DNA from: Rotaria socialis
Taxonomy: Eukaryota > Rotifera > Eurotatoria > Philodinida > Philodinidae
DNA length: 64,000 bases
Direction of reading: 5' to 3'
NCBI GenBank assembly: GCA_905331475.1
Contig: CAJNYU010000829.1
Coordinates: 22,172 to 86,171 of the forward strand
The translations under genes were made by a program, and so were the position numbers. Below the pieces are notes generated by a model. That model saw only the letters and a list, made by a program, of their open reading frames with translations, was not told the DNA's origin and made no database searches. This document shows positions 14,101 through 25,047 of the stretch, piece by piece (the first letter of the stretch is position 1; the number at the start of each line of letters is the position of its first letter).

Positions 14101-17100
14101 CCATATAAAAATAGCGCTACTGGCATGGACGTCATTAGCGGTACGAAAACATAAGCTTTCATTACTTCTATGGAAGAATGACAAATATATTTCTATTTTC
14201 TTTAGAAAATGATATCTACGGTACAGTTGTTTTCTTCTATGCGATTGCCTTCGTAGTGATATCGAATATACTTCTTTTAAATGTTCTCATCGCAATGTTT
14301 AAGTAAGTACAGAATGAAAAAAAAACGATTCCTTGTTTTAAATAATGTTAATGCGATATTATACAGTGACACAATTGGAGGCATACTTACAGAATCGCAA
14401 ATACTTTGGCGTTATCAGCGGTTCTGGTTGGTTCGCGAGTGCAGCGAAAAGACGATGTTACCTCCTCCATTGAACATCATCTATTACCTAATACACTTCA
14501 TAATCTATCCATTATGGCTCAAAATATATATAATTTGCTTTTGGAATCTCTCTGGTAAAATTAAACACACTTTTGTGATTTGATCATCATTCATTCGCTG
14601 TAGACGAATCATGTAAGAGCAATATCGGAAACAACAAAAGAGAAATCAATGTCGAAAACAACTTCTATCAAATGAATGTAGAAAGAGAATATGCTGAAAA
14701 ATACTGGAAATATAAAATATTTATGAAAGACATTCAAATATCAACTGAGGTAACTTTGGAACGTTTAGAAACAAAGTAAGTTATGCATTGAGCGCTAGGC
14801 CTCACTATTTAATCGATAATTTATTCATTCTATTGATTTTTGCAGGCTCACTAAAAGCAACGAGCGTCAAGTGGAAGATTTTCAACAAGTCAAGGTATAG
14901 TATTCATTTTGTCTTACCATTTGATTATGCGACTGCAAAGTATAAACCTGTGGATTACATCTCAGGTGCAATAATCAGTAATAATACAGAGAACGTCTTA
15001 AAGAAATAGAGGTTTTGCAGAAACATATTACACGTGAAATAATGATTACCACAATTTCTAGTAATACCCCATGAGAAAAAATCATATTTTTTTAATATTC
15101 CCAATATGTTTATGTCTACAAAGTTCTATATTGACAGTTTGGATATTAAGAATGAGAAATTGTAGACAACACATTATCATGAAAACGATGTTCCATAGTA
15201 AACACTGAAATTGGCAAGAGTGATAATGTTGTCGCACTTGAAAATTGAAGTCGAGTAAAGGTTTGAATTTCAAGTATTTCTCACATCTCTCTTAATGCGG
15301 ATGCTACGAAAACATCCATATACATGATGGCTCAGATAGAAAATTTCGCGGAAAGTCTTTCATGGGCTCTGGCTAGATACTCAGACCTAGCAAAAAGCTA
15401 GTCACGATCGAATCAGAGTAGAAGATGATTTAGTTATTTGATAAACTTGTACAATTCTGCAAGTTATCAATAAGATGTTAGGAGAGCCTCCGTTCGGGGA
15501 CCGAATATACGAGGCGCTCGATAAAATTTTATTTTTGATTTTTTTGCTCATTCAACGGGACAATATCCTAAACCATCAACGTTTTAACTGTGTTCTCGAA
15601 AAAGGAACAGTGTAACTATTCTGTAAGGTGTTGAATGTTAAGAACAAGGAGAAGTTCTAAACCTTTTTTTTTTATTAAAACTGAAAATGATATATCTAAT
15701 GCAAAAAATGGTGCTTGAAGAATTGTTATCATTTGTATGAGTCACGCGATCAAAGATATGGCGAAACGAAGAAAACACTACGATCATGGTACAGTCACTA
15801 AGAAGATCTTTATTTCATTGTATTTGTAGAATGAGATTCGAGAAACACAAGATCTAGTGAATCGACAACTCAAGCTACAATGGATATCACAAGGACTGCG
15901 AATTTCACAAATGAGTAAGCATAAATCTATTTCAACTATATTTTCTGGCATCGCATATATTTTTAGATAGCTCTATAGCTTTATTGCATAGAGACTATCG
16001 TATGCCTTAAACTCAAATGTTGCATCATGAATGTTTTGAACAGAAAAACGAAAAATAATTAATTATCATTCTGTGCCTTTTCTTTGTTTAATACAATAAA
16101 AAAAAGCATTCCACATACTTGACCTCTTACAGTGATAGATTTGGATACATTTTGCTAAGCCTTCTGACTTTCTAGTATAATCCAGTTATGATTCAAAACT
16201 TAGTTGACATTCAAAAATAGGTTCCCTTGAAAAATGAATTTCTCAGACGAAAATTTGCCATGCTAAAATCGCCATTATTTAAATAAAAATAGTGTTAATC
16301 AGGGAATCTTTATAAGTGACTACCAATATGCTTATCAGTAAAGACCTGTTTCTTACACTATCATGTTAGTTTTTCCTACATATATTGTCATAGACTACCA
16401 ATCCGTTCGGAAATACATTCTCGAGAAAAATATTTTGTTCGCAAACGGTGCAAATGATTCCTACTTTTCCCCCAGTTGCAATATTTTTATGGTAGTTAGA
16501 ATGAAATTAGGGCGTGTGTTTCTCTTTGTTTTAGAAAATATTGATTCGCTAAGCTCAGGAAAAGTTAAATATTGGGAGCACTGTCCGCAAAGTTTTTTCC
16601 TGTGATTAACTAGTTTAAAGATTGCTGAATTTCAGAGGAACAATGTTTTGAAGGAAAAAAAGTCATGCGCTTCAAATCAACCAAAGCGTTCATAAAAATT
16701 CTGAGCTTGATCAGGTATACTCTCCGAGAGAGAGGAGGGAAGGTTGCCATTTTTTTCACATGTAGTTCTTTTCTCTTTTGTTCATTTTGAATTGTTACCA
16801 ACTATCATTTATTTCATATCAAATATGAATTTAAACATTCTAATATAATATCACCTGAAATCACCATGAGAATGTTGACGACACCTTATGTAGGACTGAA
16901 AGTGAACATAAGGTATATATGAATCTCTTGACTAGAATAATCGCATAAGCGGGAATTTTAATGAACTTGGATGGAGACATCCTTTAAGTAGGAGGCATGA
17001 ATTTCGAAAGATCGCCAAGGAATTCTCTCAGGTTTGCTTGGTTTCGCGTGCATAGAAGCCTTCTTGGGATATCACTTAGATCCTTCTCTTATGTATCTTC

Positions 17101-17288
17101 AAATTCTATCAGAATCGTCGCTTCAAGAGCTTGGTATTAGTCGGCCATACCCTGATAAACAGCACATATACATGCTCTGTGCGAAAATTTATCATACTCT
17201 TCAGCAGAGTTGCATTGATAATCCAGAGAATTATGTGATTAGAAATTTATCAAGCCACATAAAAAGCAATATGGAAGATACATACTGA
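5101..17288 (+). CDS. TRPM-family cation channel, 26 exons, SAM-like tail (5' end missing)
   Basis: Exons: 5101-5230, 5460-5664, 5720-5836, 5901-6115, 6187-6391, 6453-6565, 6725-6884, 7621-8000, 8066-8155, 9229-9384, 9866-10036, 10117-10211, 10283-10526, 10581-10670, 10735-10784, 10842-11001, 11070-11240, 11300-11436, 13255-13357, 13867-14140, 14206-14302, 14367-14554, 14604-14775, 14846-14894, 15830-15914, 17032-17288. All junctions are GT-AG and phase-compatible, giving about 1,370 codons. Seen: a TRPM-type start (FIQISYTSS, YQLPLPRLILS), a SLOG-like core (LLLLGGNIT, VVVRGTGGLADI), TRPM helical repeats (LWLLFMNRPEIAKF), S1-S6, pore FGQI, S6 NILLLNVLIAMF and TRP box SQILWRYQRF. Family members are plasma-membrane cation channels; ion selectivity and ligand cannot be read here. 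No NUDT9-like or alpha-kinase domain follows. The first exon needs two bases from an unfound upstream exon. Exon 4 is the least conserved and its donor is chosen partly by phase. Confidence 0.88.
6595..6660. repeat. weak telomere-like dyad in a TRPM intron
   Basis: GGTGTGGCTGTGAGG on the left and TTCACACCCTTG about 40 bases later lie inside the intron between 6565 and 6725. It is a degenerate version of the G-rich/C-rich motif pairs seen elsewhere in the window. Confidence 0.3.
7621..8000 (+). other. TRPM exon 8: acidic insert followed by return to the conserved fold
   Basis: The first two thirds of this exon encode about 70 residues very rich in Asp, Glu, Asn and Gly (DNDDDAEERDD, ENVEDDTEDG), starting right after the SLOG-like GTGGLAD segment. 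The exon then returns to TRPM-type sequence (SHELIVVFDPIGGDGNLEDAIADAMLKR). Such a loop is probably disordered and cytosolic; an acidic loop could bind cations, but no motif proves it. Phase in and out is consistent with the flanking exons. Confidence 0.75.
8452..8497. mobile_element. 46-bp palindromic insertion with 6-bp target duplication
   Basis: An almost pure palindrome (AGAGTTGAAACCGG ... CCGGTTCCAACTCT) is flanked on both sides by GTAGGT (8446-8451 and 8498-8503). It lies in the intron between TRPM exons 9 and 10. The structure fits a minimal transposon remnant consisting only of its terminal inverted repeats. Confidence 0.6.
10842..14554 (+). other. TRPM channel membrane module (S1-S6, pore and TRP box exons)
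   Basis: Exon 10842-11001 ends with the pre-S1 motif YEAPVVRFYYHV. 11070-11240 gives S1 and S2 (FCLFLIVFSYVLLVGYFP; EIILLIYILSFVVDELYQ). 11300-11436 holds pre-S3/S3 (WNWIDAAGIICYVGAFI). 13255-13357 holds S4 and the S4-S5 linker (GPKLIMIYKM). 13867-14140 holds S5 and the pore (IWKIFGQI). 14206-14302 is S6, and 14367-14554 carries the TRP helix and a hydrophobic PPPLNIIYYLIHF segment. The FGQI pore is shared with TRPM2-like channels. The 1.8-kb intron between S3 and S4 exons and the LTR-bearing intron after S4 are the main size outliers. Confidence 0.85.
13387..13834 (+). mobile_element. solo LTR, 448 bp, in a TRPM intron
   Basis: The element begins TGTTACGACC and ends CTTCACA, that is with TGT...ACA termini as in Gypsy-type LTRs, and is flanked by the 5-bp direct repeat CTATT (13382-13386 and 13835-13839). 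Inside are CT-rich tandem units of about 65-70 bp built on ATCTATCTTCTCTC and GTTCGAGAGATAT, then a TATATATA stretch. There is no coding capacity. It sits between the S4 exon (ends 13357) and the S5 exon (starts 13867). The short open frames here are translations of this CT-rich repeat. Confidence 0.7.
15830..17288 (+). other. TRPM C-terminal exons: coiled coil plus SAM-like tail
   Basis: Exon 15830-15914 encodes a helical, coiled-coil-like peptide (ETQDLVNRQLKLQWISQGL) and ends in phase 1. The next good acceptor that keeps frame, at 17031, starts an 85-codon terminal exon. Its middle has SAM-domain-like spacing: a hydrophobic helix, then LSESSLQELGI, then a final helix with HIYMLCAKIYHTLQQ. 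It ends with TGA at 17286-17288. The SAM call rests on the LxEExLxELGI-type motif and last helix only. A separate small gene cannot be excluded, but the phase match supports joining. Confidence 0.5.
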
Positions 17289-17909
17289 ATTCTTATAGAG
17301 TTCATTAGGTTCCCACTCAATATGATACACATTTATTTGCCAGAAACTTGGAATCTTTATTCGTGATAATCCACTAACAAAATCGTGATAGAATCTTCTC
17401 GGGATGTTTTTAATATTGGGTTGTTGTCGAGCTCCCTGTTTCAATGATTTGGTATGCATCAATTATATCTTCAAAGCATAATACGAGAATAAAAACTAGA
17501 TTCTGATAACAAACTGTTCGTATCTTAGTAAAAATGTTCGTAATAATCCTGTAAAGAATCCGCATTGGAAATTACGAATCAAATCCTCACATAACTTTTT
17601 CTTTTATGAAGTGCGTGAATTGGATTAGCATTATCAAAATGCAGATTTTATCTGCTTGTAAGATCTGGATGAGAAGTGGAAGGAATCATTGTAAACATTG
17701 ATTAAGCCGAATTCTAGACATGATCCTAATAGATTGCATACGAGTATCTCAAGGAATGATTATGATTAACACTGAGAAAATTATGTATTTGTGGGTATCA
17801 CTATAAAGCAAGTTTCCTTTTATTTTTATCGACGGAAAGAACTCGGTTTGGTTAGAGTATGCCAGGAAAAGTTAAATGTCTGAAGTTTTAGTATCTTCTT
17901 TTTAATTAG
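17289..17909. other. intergenic gap between the channel and the NHL gene
   Basis: AT-rich, with no coding or repeat structure recognised. The promoter of the NHL gene or a 5' non-coding exon is expected here. Confidence 0.4.
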
Positions 17910-18907
17910 ACGTTATAATTCGTAGCACTTTTACGGGACAATGGACTCTTTTCAATAATAATGACGACATGTTTTCTTTTATGTTCACTGTAGTGATTCC
18001 CAATATTCCAGTCAATGCTCGATGGTCACATATTGGAGTGACTGTCGCTGGAGGCTATAGAGAAGGCTATGCCACCAATGAGCTCGATCACCCATGTGGT
18101 CTTGTGATTGATGAAGATCAGGCAGTGATCATCGCTGATAGCTACAATGATCGTGTCGTTCAATGGAAGTTTGGTGATACAAATGGACAAGTTATAGCTG
18201 GTGGTCGTGATCGAGGAAATCGATTAGATCAATTGAATGGACCAGTCGACGTGTTGATCGATAAAGAAACGGATAGTCTTATTATATCTGATCGTGAGAA
18301 TCGACGCGTCGTAAGATGGTCTCGTCGTAGCGGCACAACTCAAGGAGAAGTTCTCTTCAAGAATATCAAATGTTATGGGTTGGCCATAGATGATCAAAGA
18401 TATATCTACGTCGCTGACACTGACAAACATGAAGTAAGACGATTTAGAATAGGAAACAAGCACGGAACTGTCGTGGCTGGTGGCCACGGTAAAGGTGTTC
18501 AACTCAAACAACTCAATGCGCCGACCTATATATTTGTCGATCAAGAGCAGGCTGTCTACGTGTCAGACAACAACAATCATCGTGTCATGAAATGGAATAA
18601 AGGTGCAAGAAAAGGCATTCTCGTCTGTGGGGGGCGAGGTGAAGGGAATGCTCATACACAATTGTCGTATCCTCAAGGACTCATTGTCGATACATCGGGT
18701 ACCATCTATGTGGCAGATTCGAACAATAAAAGAGTGATGTGTTGGCCCAAAGGAGCGACACTCGGTACTATTGCCGTCGATGGAAATGGTTCCAGAGAAG
18801 GGACTGATCAGTTGAACAATGCTGTCGGTTTGTCCTTCGATCGACATGTTACTCTCTATGTTGTTGATTCTTTGAAAGCTCGAGTACAACGATTTTCGAT
18901 CGAATAG
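17910..18907 (+). CDS. six-bladed NHL-repeat protein
   Basis: The frame runs from an acceptor at 17909 to TAG at 18905-18907; the first ATG in frame is at 17969, giving 312 residues. Six NHL-type blades are visible, each with a G-G turn (VAGGYREGYATNELDHP, GGRGEGNAHTQL), a predicted strand (IYVADS, VYVSDN) and a closing motif of the R-V-x-x-W/F type (DRVVQW, RRVVRW, HEVRRF, HRVMKW, KRVMCW, ARVQRF). Such proteins form beta-propellers used for binding; the ligand is unknown. Before the propeller is the linker IPNIPVNARW, as in a large bdelloid family (from memory). The frame is open upstream of the ATG to 17910, so an extra N-terminal exon is possible. A short out-of-frame ATG reading frame overlaps the start. 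Confidence 0.85.
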
Positions 18908-18927
18908 GCTTATCATTTTCATTATAC

Positions 18928-18971
18928 AAATATGAAATTAAGTTTACTTTGATAAACTTAATTTCATATTT
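18928..18971 (+). other. perfect 19-bp inverted repeat in the NHL gene 3' flank
   Basis: Arms AAATATGAAATTAAGTTTA and TAAACTTAATTTCATATTT match over all 19 positions with a 6-base loop (CTTTGA). It begins 21 bases after the NHL stop codon and would fold into a strong RNA hairpin in the 3'UTR. Possible roles are a 3' processing or stability element, or a short palindromic insertion. Confidence 0.7.
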
Positions 18972-19714
18972 TCAATTCCGTATCGATACCAGTTAAACAT
19001 GTCTGAATATTATTCGACCTGGGTAACGCTAACGCATGGCACATAATGAATGAATTACATTTGTTCTGATTACTTTTCTTTTGGGAATACTGAAAAGTTT
19101 CTAACAAAGTCATTTTAACAGAATAAAGATAAAATATTCTACATAAACGTGCTTGCGTCTATTATATGTAAATAATATGTCGATAAATGGCTACATTTAT
19201 TATAATGTTTATTTGAATTTATTTATAAGTTTTCAACCTATGTGAAGTTGAGACCTAATTCTAGTAATTTCACTCTCGATTCATCCAGATACATGTTCCG
19301 AGTGTCTGAAGCGAGTTATAAGTACAATTCGACGAGTCTTATCCAACGTTTTGCTCAGTTTTTCGATAATCAATAGTATGATTTTTTAGATTTTTACTTG
19401 CAGCATTTATCAACTCAAATTCATTCTGACTAATGCCATGTAAGCCGACGCTAAAATTTATAATTATGATAGTAGTACAGATCTGTATATTTTGTTATTT
19501 TCGATCGCAGAAATATATTAGATTCGAAATAAAAAAAAATTAAGAATTATTCTGCAGACACTTAGGGGTGTGTGTGGGTGGCAAGTAGGCCAAAGCCCAC
19601 ACTCATTCCAACAAAATACGGAATATGAATGGGATTCTTCCATGTTATAAGAATAAAAAAGGACAAAGTTTGATTAGAGACACTTCTTTAAAATCGCTAG
19701 TTGCTATGGATATA
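18972..19714. other. intergenic gap between convergent genes
   Basis: AT-rich spacer between the NHL gene and the oppositely oriented NADPH oxidase. It contains a telomere-like dyad at about 19564-19603 and an isolated GACCTGGGTAAC near 19018 that resembles one end of the CCCAGGTCG transposon family. No gene was seen. Confidence 0.4.
19564..19603. repeat. telomere-like dyad
   Basis: GGGGTGTGTGTGGGTGG is followed after about 16 bases by GCCCACACTCATTCC. It is the same G-rich/C-rich inverted arrangement seen at other points of the window. Confidence 0.5.
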
Positions 19715-22700
19715 CTAAAACTTCTCTTCATAATATCGAAACTTGCAGTCTACACAATGTTTTCGAATAGTTTGTCCCATGGCTGATGGACCACAAAAGA
19801 AAACAGAGACATCCTTTTGCGTTGTCTCCGTCTGGTCGGTGTTGAAACCACGAAACAGCTCATCCCATTTTGGTCGACCTATATGCGTTTTTGTATTTAA
19901 ATTTGTAAATATATCATGTCCAGCTACTTGAGCCCAAATTTTCGTAATAAGATCTAATGGAACATTGCCAATGCGTTCATCATTTTTTATTTCTGTAAAA
20001 AATAGATGAATGTCAAGGAAACGATGTTCATCAGGATTTGATTCTAAATATTGCTCTTGTTCTTCTTCAAATTGACGAAGAAGATTAAGAAACCATTCAA
20101 AATTTTTATGATCACGATTTATCCAAATAAAATCGACTTTTCTTAAACGATTATTTTCTAATAAACCAGGCTGATTATAATTAATACCGTGGCAGTGCTT
20201 ACAAACAACACGCGATGCCCGAAATTGTGCCATTAAACTTGATAAGATAGATGCATAGGGTGTAATGCCAATGCCACCACCAATTAAAACAACATGTCTG
20301 CAATCGAATACATATCGAGCACATGATGAATAAGGTCCATTGATAAATATGACTTCTCTTTGCCTGCGCGTCGCTCGCATTGTATTATTTTCGATACCCT
20401 GAAGTTCTACTGCTTCATGTGACGTAGCACCATTAGTATTTCGATCCGCTCGATAAATTCTAACAGCAGTTCTATGATTTTCCTTATCTGACATATCTTT
20501 AAAACGTTGATATACTCGTTTAGTCCAATTTCCGGTTGCTTGAATATGAACAGTTAAATACGAGGTTTCCTCTGGTGCACTACTAATTGTGAATGGATGG
20601 TACTCATATAAAGCAATACGTGGAATATTAATTGATATATAATCACCAGGTTTAAATCTTTCAAAAAACAAACGAATATTTGTTTTTTTTTAAATTGAAA
20701 ATATAAATATATCTTACGTAAAATGTCTTGGTCGATGAATTTTCAAACTAATTACATTCGATTGTTCGATTGTAGCTGATTTTATATAAGTACGACCAAT
20801 ACCTGATGAATAGCGCGTTAGAATTGAATAAGCTTTTTCTATTAAAAGAAGTGACAGCGGACCAATAACCCATTTCTATTGTTGGCAATAAATATTTAAA
20901 CGGAAATTATATGAATTTGCTGCGATAAAAGTAAATCAAAATTTACCCAACAATTTTCTGCATGAAGAATGAGAAATATATAAAATACTACATAAAGTAA
21001 ATGTGTCCAATAGAATATCTAGTAAAAAGTATAAGAAAATAACAAATTATTGACGAAACTTGTAATAATAACTCATTAGAATAATAGAAACTGATATGAA
21101 ACATTTTTTCAGATATTTGACATACATTGGTACTGGATCGAGATTATACATATTTCAATTAATCAGCTAGATAATAATTGAAAAGTTATTCATATATCAA
21201 TAGAACCATAGAAATTTATTCAAAAAGCGGACGACGGATTGAAGTTTTATTCAGATGTTTCTACTTTCTTATTATTCGTTTATGAAAAAACATAAACTTG
21301 AAAATATTTCTCACAGTAGACTATAAATCATGTAAATCAATTTTCTTTGGCAGAAATTTAGTTAAAACTTGCAATTTTTGACACCTTAAAACCAGCAGTC
21401 GAATTTTTATAGAGAAAAGTAAAAAATTTTTCAATATAAAATCTGTATAATATTTTTTTCAATCATTTTAATTAACCTGAAAGTGACCACCTCGTCGAAT
21501 TCTGTGTAACGAACCAATGATCATTACAGTAAAGATGATGCATAATACAACACCACTTAAAGGCGCAAACCCGGGACCGATCCAACCTAACTTTGCCGTT
21601 GTTGTGAACTAATCAAGCAAAAGATTCTCAAAGTATATATATCTATCTGAACTGTCAAATAATCTTACCATGTAGACAGGCCACGTGAATTCTAAAAACA
21701 GAAAAGAAAACATTTCAAGAAGACGAATCTATTACGATTGACTAATGGTGGTTCTTACTACTCATAAGCAAGTATTTATATAGAAAAGATCGGGTTTGAA
21801 AGAAATCTCATACATGATCCAATTGTGTTTGGTATGATCTATAAACTGAAATATATAGTTCGAGTGATAAGTATAATGTTATGAAAGAGATTATAAATTT
21901 TTATTACGATTAATCGTCTCTTATAGATTCAGAAAAGCAATAGAGTCCTGAGTAAGTTTGATTTTAAGCTAAATTTCTGACAGACTGAATAATTCAAAAT
22001 CTTTCCTTTTAGAGTGTGGCTCTGTGTTACAGTTACACTTTAGAGCATATTTAACATTTGACTACTTGTGTCAGACTATAATTATAAATGAATCGCCATA
22101 CAGTTACGCGTTTACCCAAGAGCTTAGAGAAGAAAATTTCAAATATTTTCATTGGAAACAATAATTGAAAATCAATTTTCAAATTTGTTGGATAATTATT
22201 TCGATCGATTCTGGATCAATAGTGACAATGAAGTCTTACAGAAATCTATAAACAGAATGCATTTTAACTAGAATTACAAAAATATCCTCTCGTCCCAAAA
22301 ATTTCGATCCATATACAACTGATAGGAATACTTTGCTTTTAGTCAGCATTAACCACTTAGCAATAGATCTGATTTAATCTCAATCGATGAAACTATTAGA
22401 AAAATGTTTTAAATGTTTAAATAATTACTTTTCTCTATAGCTGCAACTCGTCCAAAATTGGCCATATGAGCAATTGTATGAACAATACTCAAAAAAGCAA
22501 TAAACCTTGCAACATGTTTATGAAAAGCAATATGATCATCAGTAGGTATCCATTTTCGTAAATGTTCACTTGATCGTATAACTAATATTATATGTTTTAG
22601 CATTAAAAGAACAATCAGTGCACAATTGAAATTCAGTAGCATTCCACCAATGCGTGCAAATATGACAAGTACATGATCTTTGAGTACCACTGATCGATAG

Positions 22701-23520
22701 ATAACCACATAGAGACATAAAGCTAAATTAATTAATACATACAAAAGTAAAAACACGACACGTGAAGCATTATCACGTATATAATTCATGGAAAATATCG
22801 ATTGACGATCTTCATCTATTGATTTTTCGGAACACATATTTATAAAAAAATGTTGAATTGCATTCGGTTTTCGTGGCTCTTGTGTGCTATCATTAGAAAC
22901 AAACCATGATGGATCAACAGTAAATTTTCACAAAGATTCTAATAGCGTAGGATCTTGACATACAATCGAATAGAAGTCATCGAAATCGATTTCAGATTGC
23001 TAAAAAAAACTAACAGTTTCTAAGAGATACGTAGGTTTGAATGTTGATATTTACGTGTTGAAGATGAAATTTTTTTACAAGTGCTCTCACATATTCCGGT
23101 ATCAAAGCATGATTGAATGATCGAATACCTTTCAAATAACTTTCAAAGAATTCCACAAAACCTTCTGTTGTGACGAAATCATCTTGTTCTTCATCCATTA
23201 TAGCAAAAAATAGTAATGAACGAACCTCCATTGTGCTGGTTAATATTCGAGTCATTTTATGGACGTGAATTTGACTTAATGATTGAAATTCATTAGTTTT
23301 TGAAAAACGATTCAATGCATTTATAATTCTTTCGATGATAAATGGCTGAGTATTGAGCATTTTGGCAACTTCTTCAATAGTTAATTTTTTCTCAGTTGAT
23401 GAAGAATTATCAGCTCGTCGTACACGTGTAGGTAAGGCCACGGGAGGATCATCAAGAAGAGCTCTTAATTGAATTAAGGCAGCTCGAGAACGACGTATCG
23501 ATTTTATTGAAGGTTGTGCA
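19715..23520 (-). CDS. NOX5-like NADPH oxidase, 7 exons, one in-frame TGA (5' end missing)
   Basis: Exons in transcript order: about 23520-23055, 22999-22429, 21691-21669 (23 nt), 21608-21477, 21018-20947, 20875-20718, 20657-19715 (TAG). All junctions are GT-AG and in phase. The N-terminus has an EF-hand-like region (AIMDEEQDDFVTTEGF, Gly at loop position 12 instead of Glu). The ferric-reductase core keeps both heme His pairs: one 14 apart in FHKHVARF...VHTIAH, one 13 apart in THLLY...LILH. Then come the FAD motif HPFTISSAPE, NADPH motif GGGIGITPYASI, FFCGPSAMG and a C-terminal aromatic (EEKF). The family moves electrons from NADPH across the membrane to O2, making superoxide; EF-hands give Ca2+ control. 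A TGA at 22928-22930, between EF-hands and the first membrane segment, breaks the frame. No ATG precedes 23441 in the open frame, so an upstream exon is missing. Confidence 0.85.
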
Positions 23521-23559
23521 CTTTTTGAGCAGACGAAAATAAAAAAAAGTGTTTTTAAT

Positions 23560-25040
23560 CAGACCAACAAAAGCTACGAACGACATCTATCATGATAATT
23601 AACTCAACCAGAAATAGACTCGATAAAGCACTTCTAATCAATACAAAAAATATTATAATCTTCCTCAAAATGACGGCTAGGGTGTGTGTGAATTGTCAGT
23701 TACCGTCGGTATTGATGAAAAATCTACGACATGGCGAAGGTAAACGTATCAAAGTAAAATCGCAGTATTTGTTGTTCTAGAACGATTCTCGATTTTAGAA
23801 AGCATTCACTACAACACTATTACGTGTATAGGGTTTATTATGTTCTCTAAAGTTAATCTAAACGCATCTAAGACATACAACACGGCCACCAGAACGTTCA
23901 ATTGTGACAACTGCCAATGGTATGAACAAATTCTTTTTCATCAAGCGTTTCATTTTCATAGTGGCGACTTGGCCATCTAATTTATCTTTTATTCTGGTTT
24001 GTTTCAAATTAACTATTAAATAATTCGGAAAGACAGTAATTCCAATAAAATATTCCTCTTTGAATACTTTTGAATAGAAAAAAGACGTACACATGAAAAA
24101 TACTATAACATACTTTTAAATGCATTTTAATTAACTATCTAGATCTAGAGTGAATTGATTGGCATTTTTGTATGCCAGTATACCATTTAAGTTTCGTAAT
24201 CTTATTTCTTCTTTATAGTCTACAGTAGTGTTCAGACGTAAAGAAGTTTTCAGAAATTACAGAACTTCGGAAATGTACACATCTGTTTCTTTTAGCAACG
24301 TAAGAATAAACTATTTTCATATAACTATACTTACGTTAGGAGCTGTTGTCGTCGTCGGTTCATTGTTATAATACCAGATGTTGAGACCGTACTTCTTTAT
24401 CTATTTTGAGTTTGCGTTATCTGAAAGCAGTTTTCAAAAATTGAGTTAATGTTATACCACTCTAACGTTGGTGTTAGTGTAGGTGTTAGTGAAAAGTAGG
24501 TCCACACCCACACCCAACGGGTTTTAAAGCTTTTCGATCAGACGCGACGATTTCCGAATGAAAAACTCAATTGATTGTATGTTCCATTGATGCATTCGGC
24601 GTAAAACCGAAATAGACTCGATTTTTTGTGGAAAAACTTACTTTCAATGTTTCTTCGATTTAATCTCTCATTGTTTTTCAAAGCTTTTAAGACCCAATGA
24701 TGAGGACTGATCAATACAAAAAACTCTACAGAATGAACTCAGTTTGAGAAAGCTCACATGATTTTCATGTAAAGGAGGATTGAACTGCTGGAAACACCCG
24801 TGCACTATATTCGATCATTGTGTTTTCATTAAGATGATACCAAACTGTCAATTCTATTAAAGAAAGTACTTGAAAGAATAGATTTCTTTTCCCATTAATG
24901 AGAATTAGTATTTATCCTACAGTGATTTTAGTATACATTACATATCAGCAGCTCTTTGTTGTCGTCTAACTGAGTAAGTTATGCAAGCTGCGTACTTACT
25001 TTGAGTCCATCACACAGGGATATATATAGGTAGGAGAGTG
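23560..25040. other. stretch upstream of the NADPH oxidase without a supported gene
   Basis: The missing first exon(s) of the oxidase should lie here. A minus-strand frame at 23858-24094 is protein-like (FIGITVFPNYLIVNLKQTR) but has no recognisable family. A telomere-like dyad is at 24468-24523. Confidence 0.35.
24468..24523. repeat. telomere-like dyad
   Basis: GGTGTTAGTGTAGGTGTTAG is followed about 15 bases later by CCACACCCACACCCAACGGG. The right arm contains two exact CCCACA units, the complement of TGTGGG. Confidence 0.55.
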
Positions 25041-25047
25041 GTGTATT

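Noticed and set aside
17034-17288. Stand-alone small gene at this position
   Set aside because: It lacks an ATG at the start, follows a good acceptor and joins in phase to the TRPM exon ending at 15914; kept as the terminal exon with moderate confidence.
18224-18922. Two minus-strand open frames of over 100 codons
   Set aside because: They are shadows of the NHL gene on the opposite strand; the plus-strand frame has clear blade periodicity.
19743-19931. Plus-strand frame over the oxidase C-terminus
   Set aside because: Antisense shadow of the NADPH-binding domain exon.
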